This document shows positions 5,925-9,459 of a stretch of DNA of 9,459 nucleotides, piece after piece. Made by a program: the position numbers and the translations under genes. This DNA comes from Verrucomicrobiales bacterium. Its GTDB lineage: Bacteria > Verrucomicrobiota > Verrucomicrobiia > Verrucomicrobiales > DEV007. Each line of letters opens with the position of its first letter. The stretch's first letter is position 1. The notes beneath the pieces are model-generated. The model was not told the DNA's origin, did not search any database, and saw nothing but the letters and a program-made list of their open reading frames with translations. The DNA lies in assembly GCA_003232855.1 (NCBI GenBank), contig QIKC01000212.1, positions 1 through 9,459 of the forward strand. The letters are read 5' to 3'.

Positions 5925-7832
5925 TCAGTAATTGCTTACATTGAAAAATCGGGGGAGTTCCGACCGAGCAACCCACGCGCTCATTGTTGAAATTGACTCA
6001 ACAAAATTTGGCGGTTTCGACCCCTCCCACACTTGATATCTCACACCATTGAATTCTCTAGCCTCCCCCCAATCGGGGTCGCCCACTTCGCCACCTAAAA
6101 CATCGACGACAATCCAAATATATTCATCGGAAGACCGAGGCAGTAGTTTCGTCCATTCAGCGGCGGGTTCAAAAAGCATGCCGTTCCCTTTTACCAACCC
6201 GCTGATTGCACCTGACCTCGCCAACAGTTCACCACCCTCAGTGGAGGAACTGTCTCGCCCCCCCTTCAGAATCCGCGCGCTTTGAAACTCCCCGACAATC
6301 GATGCACCTGATAAGTTCCTCACCGCACTCAGTGGCGCAGGTTCATTATTCTTCCCCCTCGTCGAGAACATTCTTTTTTTCGTCAACGACCGATCATCAA
6401 AAAGCACCATCTCCCCGTCGCTAATCCGACTCGCCAGCCCACCACCATCTCGTTGCAACGCCTTCTTGTGCCACGTCGCCCAAAGCCTTCCGTAGCTGCT
6501 CAATCCCGCTGAAACGACATTGAACGACTCGTCCCCAACCGCATCGGCAGGAACACGACACCATGCCCCCCAAACTCTTTGGTTGTGATCAATCGGTCGA
6601 ATGCTCGCTGAAGAAAGACGCCGCAAAAAATGCACATACCCTCCCATCACCCAATTCCCATCAGTAGTCGGAAACTCGGTCGCATCTGCCCCAAGCGTCA
6701 GCTTGCCAGCACTCAGCGATTGGAGCCTAACACCCACTACCAGTGGCAAAACAAGCGAAGCCCACCCAGCGAACATCAACCAGCGCGCCTTGCTCCGAAA
6801 AATGTTCGCCCACATTACCTCCGCCCCAGCGAAGCATCCACTCAAGGTCACCACCAATGCTCCGGTCAAAAAATGACGAGGGCTGAAGAGCACTCTGGCG
6901 TAAAACACCACTGGAAATAGCAACAAGGCAACCCAGACCAACTTCAGCCATGTGTCTCGGCGGCCTGATCCCCTCCCCACCAATCCAACGATTCCCATGA
7001 CGAACAGCGCTACAAACCAAAATGCGACACCACCAAGCCCAAACACCGTAAACCCAGCGAAAGTTTTCCAATGGAAAAATGGCGACCAAGACCCGGAGGC
7101 CTCTGCGCTTAATAGCCTCCCTATTACAACAGCAGCCACGGCCCCAACAACACTCAACCAGAGGCGATTCTCCCGCAACATCCCTACCCAACCCCTTCCA
7201 AGCCCCCACCATGCAACCGCCCAAGCAGGTAATACAAATGCCGCATCAACGCGACAACCGACAGCACAGAATGCGAGCGCCCCCGAGACAACTGCGATCC
7301 CCCAGCCAAGTTTCCCCTCTCTGCCCTTTCCCATTTCCATTGCAACTATCCAAAGCCCAAGAAATCCAGCAGAAATCACATTCGAAGAGAGGAGAGGCAA
7401 ACTCATCAGCCAAACCGGTGACAAAAACACTCCACTCGCAACAGCCAGTCCAGCCCAACTCCGGCCAGCAGCGAAAACGACCGCCGCCGACACTCCGCCC
7501 CAACAGATGACTAACGCTACAGTGTTAAAGAACCCAACAAATTGCTCCACCCCACCATCTGACAGCAAATCAAAGAGTCGGCCGAAGCCGCATAAAATCC
7601 AGTAGGTAAACCACTGATTTTCATAGTTATAGAGCCCCGCCCCAGACGGTTGCCAATCCCGGCTCAGATTCAATGCGCCCAACAGCAAACTCGCCTGATC
7701 GCTCTCCCGTATTGTTTGCCCCAACCCAAGCCAACCCAATGCACCCGCCAAGAGCACCACTACAATAGCTGCGCACCGCGAACTCACCCACACGCCAAGA
7801 AAAGTTCGTTCCGCTGTCTTCAAATCGCCCAT
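5925..7832 (-). CDS. Polytopic membrane protein, GT-C-like glycosyltransferase candidate
   Basis: A 635-residue protein that I cannot place in a named family. Residues 1–370 hold about ten hydrophobic segments (first at about 18–40; others near 96–122, 126–147, 185–215 and 255–290). About 265 mostly soluble residues follow. The loop after the first membrane segment contains E43-S-D45, followed by a tryptophan/tyrosine-rich stretch GLYNYENQWFTYW at 66–78. An acidic pair in the first extracytoplasmic loop of such a protein is the mark of GT-C enzymes that use polyprenyl-phosphate sugars. SPRHFLTGALV near 320 resembles a later conserved loop of that class. Overall length and architecture recall mycobacterial AftA-like transferases, though no specific homology is claimed. 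It starts 44 nt after the methyltransferase gene, with GGAAG about 9 nt before the ATG at 7832. The DNA is less G+C-rich than hemB. Confidence 0.8.
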   Translation of the reverse strand: MGDLKTAERTFLGVWVSSRCAAIVVVLLAGALGWLGLGQTIRESDQASLLLGALNLSRDWQPSGAGLYNYENQWFTYWILCGFGRLFDLLSDGGVEQFVGFFNTVALVICWGGVSAAVVFAAGRSWAGLAVASGVFLSPVWLMSLPLLSSNVISAGFLGLWIVAMEMGKGREGKLGWGIAVVSGALAFCAVGCRVDAAFVLPAWAVAWWGLGRGWVGMLRENRLWLSVVGAVAAVVIGRLLSAEASGSWSPFFHWKTFAGFTVFGLGGVAFWFVALFVMGIVGLVGRGSGRRDTWLKLVWVALLLFPVVFYARVLFSPRHFLTGALVVTLSGCFAGAEVMWANIFRSKARWLMFAGWASLVLPLVVGVRLQSLSAGKLTLGADATEFPTTDGNWVMGGYVHFLRRLSSASIRPIDHNQRVWGAWCRVPADAVGDESFNVVSAGLSSYGRLWATWHKKALQRDGGGLASRISDGEMVLFDDRSLTKKRMFSTRGKNNEPAPLSAVRNLSGASIVGEFQSARILKGGRDSSSTEGGELLARSGAISGLVKGNGMLFEPAAEWTKLLPRSSDEYIWIVVDVLGGEVGDPDWGEAREFNGVRYQVWEGSKPPNFVESISTMSAWVARSELPRFFNVSNY

Positions 7833-7876
7833 TCACACATTCTTCCGATAATGTAATGCCCCGTTCTCAAACATAA

Positions 7877-8494
7877 TCACGCCTGATTGATTTTCTCCAG
7901 CACAGAAAAATACTGCAACCGCTTTCCGAAGAGAACATTCAACACTGGAGGATACAAATCAATCGAAGTAATCTCTTCGACCACCTCGAGGCCAAGGCTA
8001 GTAAACTTCCTTCTCCACTCGGCCGCACTCGGATATCGGTAAAGACATTTAACTCCATACGGACTATTCGCGGCCCAATCGATGAAACAGATGCGCTGGA
8101 AGGCCAAAAAACCCTCGGGAACGTGATCCTTTAAAATCACGAATCGGCGCGTAACGCGCACCACCTCTTTCAGTAACAAATCGGGTTTCTCTTCATGATG
8201 CACCACGTCAGCGAGAATGGTCACATCAAATTCCCCGTCCGCAGCTGGAATCGAGTGCCCATCGATCTGGAGGGTCGGAATGAGTTCGTCACCCCGTCGA
8301 AATTTTTCGCATCCTTCAACAGTGAGCTTGCTTGGGCGGCTAGGGTGATCGAGAATCGCCCGCCCCAATTGGCCGGATCCGCACCCGACATCTAGCACAC
8401 CGTCACCCTCGCGAAGGTGCGACGCAATCATCCCACTCAACACTTCCAACCGCTTGGCATAGACCGGCTGATGCAAATATTTAAGCAACCTCAT
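7877..8494 (-). CDS. Class I SAM-dependent methyltransferase (Methyltransf_11 type)
   Basis: A 205-residue protein from the ATG at 8494. Motif I is VLDVGCGSGQLG at 33–44 (SAM-binding glycine loop), and D78 lies in LQIDGHSIP. The post-II region FDVTILADVVHHEEKPDLLLKEVVRV at about 89–114 is typical of small-molecule or lipid methyltransferases. The C-terminus has FIDWAANSPYGVKCLY and a final strand YFSVLEKI. A stretch VILKDHVP fits motif III. The substrate is unknown; its position between a UbiA-family prenyltransferase and a GT-C-like gene suggests a lipid-linked or surface sugar (inference). A TTG at 8506 is an alternative start, directly following the prenyltransferase stop; the ATG is preferred. 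It overlaps nothing and lies 12 nt after the upstream stop, so co-transcription is very likely. Confidence 0.88.
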   Translation of the reverse strand: MRLLKYLHQPVYAKRLEVLSGMIASHLREGDGVLDVGCGSGQLGRAILDHPSRPSKLTVEGCEKFRRGDELIPTLQIDGHSIPAADGEFDVTILADVVHHEEKPDLLLKEVVRVTRRFVILKDHVPEGFLAFQRICFIDWAANSPYGVKCLYRYPSAAEWRRKFTSLGLEVVEEITSIDLYPPVLNVLFGKRLQYFSVLEKINQA

Positions 8495-8506
8495 GACAAA
8501 ATTCAA

Positions 8507-9412
8507 TTAGTTGATCCCTGCGATCACCACACAAGCTAACCACGCGATCACTGAAACCAGTAACATTGGGCTCCTAAGCAACAGCCGTTCGGGCACCTCG
8601 ATCCAGTTCGAACGCCAAGCGAGCCGAAGATAGTGCAACATTCCAACGGCAACAGGCACAACACTTGCGATAATCCACGGATCTCGACGGAACATCGCAA
8701 AACCTAAATACCCAAATACACTCAACAATACGCAAAATCCGATAATCACATCGAGCAACATGACCGTGTACCCTCTCAAAGAACTGCGAGTCTGCTCAGG
8801 ATCAACCCCTCCTTTTTTCAGCAACAACAGCTCCCCTTTACGCTTTCCAAACCCCAGCAATAGCGCTAGCGAATAGGTACACATCATCAACCACCAAGTC
8901 GGGGTCACCCCTAATGCAAAGGCACCAGCCGCAACCCTCACCACAAAACCGCTGGAAAGAAACATAACATCCAGCAGCGGCAACCTACGGAGTAGTAGCG
9001 AATAGGAAGATGTAATTAACACGTAAACCACCCCCATCGCAAAGACCTTCCCCGATCCGTAAAAGGCCCATAAAGCACCGAACCCTAAAATCAGCACTAC
9101 CCCGCCTAGAGCCCCGGCCTCCAACACCGACATCCTTCCGGAAGCAATCGGCCGGTGCAATTTCCGTGGGTGATGGCGATCCTCGCTGACATTCAGCAAA
9201 TCGTTCAAGAGGTATCCTGCACTCGATAGCAATGACATCCCAAATAGTAGCGGCAAGACACTATGCCACGCCTGCCAGTCGCCCCCTTGCCCACTAAAAA
9301 AAAGAGCGGCCAAACAGAAGCCGCTCTTAATCCAATGAACCGGTCGCAACGACTCAATCCACGTCTGTATTTTGACAGCCAAAAAATTAGAACTTTCCGA
9401 ATCCGTTTTCAC
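8507..9412 (-). CDS. UbiA-family prenyltransferase, decaprenyl-phosphate phosphoribosyltransferase-like
   Basis: A 301-residue, about nine-segment membrane protein. SLRPVHWIKS (21–30) matches the RPxxWxKN start of DPPR synthases. NDLLNVSEDRHHPRKLHRPIASG (70–92) is the first metal/phosphate motif with the HPxKxxRPIAxG tail typical of that subgroup. The LLDVMFLSSGFVVRVAAGA region (146–164), GKRKGEL and TRSSLRGYT also match. The known family member transfers phosphoribose from PRPP to decaprenyl phosphate. The first motif reads NDxxNxxxD, with N74 where the usual form has Asp. The start is GTG at 9412, preceded with zero spacing by AGGAGG; an in-frame TAG lies two codons upstream, and TTG at 9382 is the only reasonable alternative. 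This is the first complete gene of the operon; the stop is 12 nt before the methyltransferase ATG. Confidence 0.9.
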   Translation of the reverse strand: MKTDSESSNFLAVKIQTWIESLRPVHWIKSGFCLAALFFSGQGGDWQAWHSVLPLLFGMSLLSSAGYLLNDLLNVSEDRHHPRKLHRPIASGRMSVLEAGALGGVVLILGFGALWAFYGSGKVFAMGVVYVLITSSYSLLLRRLPLLDVMFLSSGFVVRVAAGAFALGVTPTWWLMMCTYSLALLLGFGKRKGELLLLKKGGVDPEQTRSSLRGYTVMLLDVIIGFCVLLSVFGYLGFAMFRRDPWIIASVVPVAVGMLHYLRLAWRSNWIEVPERLLLRSPMLLVSVIAWLACVVIAGIN

Positions 9413-9459
9413 CTCCTATTCTCCGCACTTTCCCCCACCCTATGAGCTCCCAACGACTT
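9409..9459 (-). CDS. Possible 3' end of an upstream gene, overlapping the prenyltransferase start
   Basis: On the minus strand from the window edge, one frame is open for 16 codons and ends in a TGA at 9411–9409. That stop overlaps the GTG start of the prenyltransferase gene as GTGA. Such overlaps are common in coupled operons and would explain the AGGAGG lying at the very end of this frame. A second frame is also open and runs past the start, so the assignment is uncertain. The peptide is too short to identify. Confidence 0.2.
   Translation of the reverse strand, partial: KSLGAHRVGESAENRR

Noticed and set aside
6952..7605. 217-codon plus-strand frame opposite the GT-C-like gene
   Set aside because: It is Pro/Thr/Asn-rich low-complexity antisense of hydrophobic codons; the minus-strand frame is three times longer with coherent membrane segments.

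Overview
The window looks like a bacterial chromosome segment, most likely from a Verrucomicrobiota/Opitutae-type organism. That guess is an inference with moderate to low confidence. It rests on the gene order prs–rplY–pth–rpsF, a long CTC-type L25, a magnesium-type HemB, and a RAYT transposase with a C-terminal extension. Base composition is uneven. A 60-base sample inside hemB is about 67% G+C, while one inside the prenyltransferase gene is about 37%.

Layout. (1) Bases 1–472, minus strand: a secreted or periplasmic Cys-type glutathione peroxidase whose C-terminus is cut by the window edge. This gene is easily missed because it has no stop codon in the window. (2) 586–1632, plus: hemB, divergent from the peroxidase across 113 bp. 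(3) 1633–3080: a single IS200-like/REP-associated tyrosine transposase (RAYT) on the plus strand. A near-tandem direct repeat and a GGGACGGGG box lie before it, and three short palindromes lie after it. (4) 3081–5722, minus: a housekeeping operon reading prs → rplY → pth → rpsF (PRPP synthesis, ribosomal protein L25, peptidyl-tRNA hydrolase, ribosomal protein S6). pth and rpsF overlap by ATGA. (5) 5925–9412, minus: a compact accessory operon reading UbiA-family prenyltransferase (resembling decaprenyl-phosphate phosphoribosyltransferase) → class I methyltransferase → a 635-residue polytopic GT-C-like membrane protein. It continues upstream beyond the window.

Two points deserve most attention. 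First, prs has lost its proper start as written. The conserved N-terminus (SGTAHPALAQ...) is encoded in frame but is separated from the obvious ATG at 5722 by a net frame change, so the only simple open frame begins at a GTG about 20 codons late. Second, the operon at 5925–9412 joins a PRPP-consuming, polyprenyl-phosphate-modifying enzyme to a GT-C-type membrane protein. This has the outline of a lipid-linked pentose pathway like the mycobacterial decaprenyl-phosphoryl-ribose/arabinose route, and it sits directly upstream of a PRPP synthetase gene. The functional link is a hypothesis, because prs is also part of a common housekeeping cluster.

No tRNA, rRNA, CRISPR array, riboswitch or prophage was recognised. 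No gene-free stretch exceeds about 200 bp.
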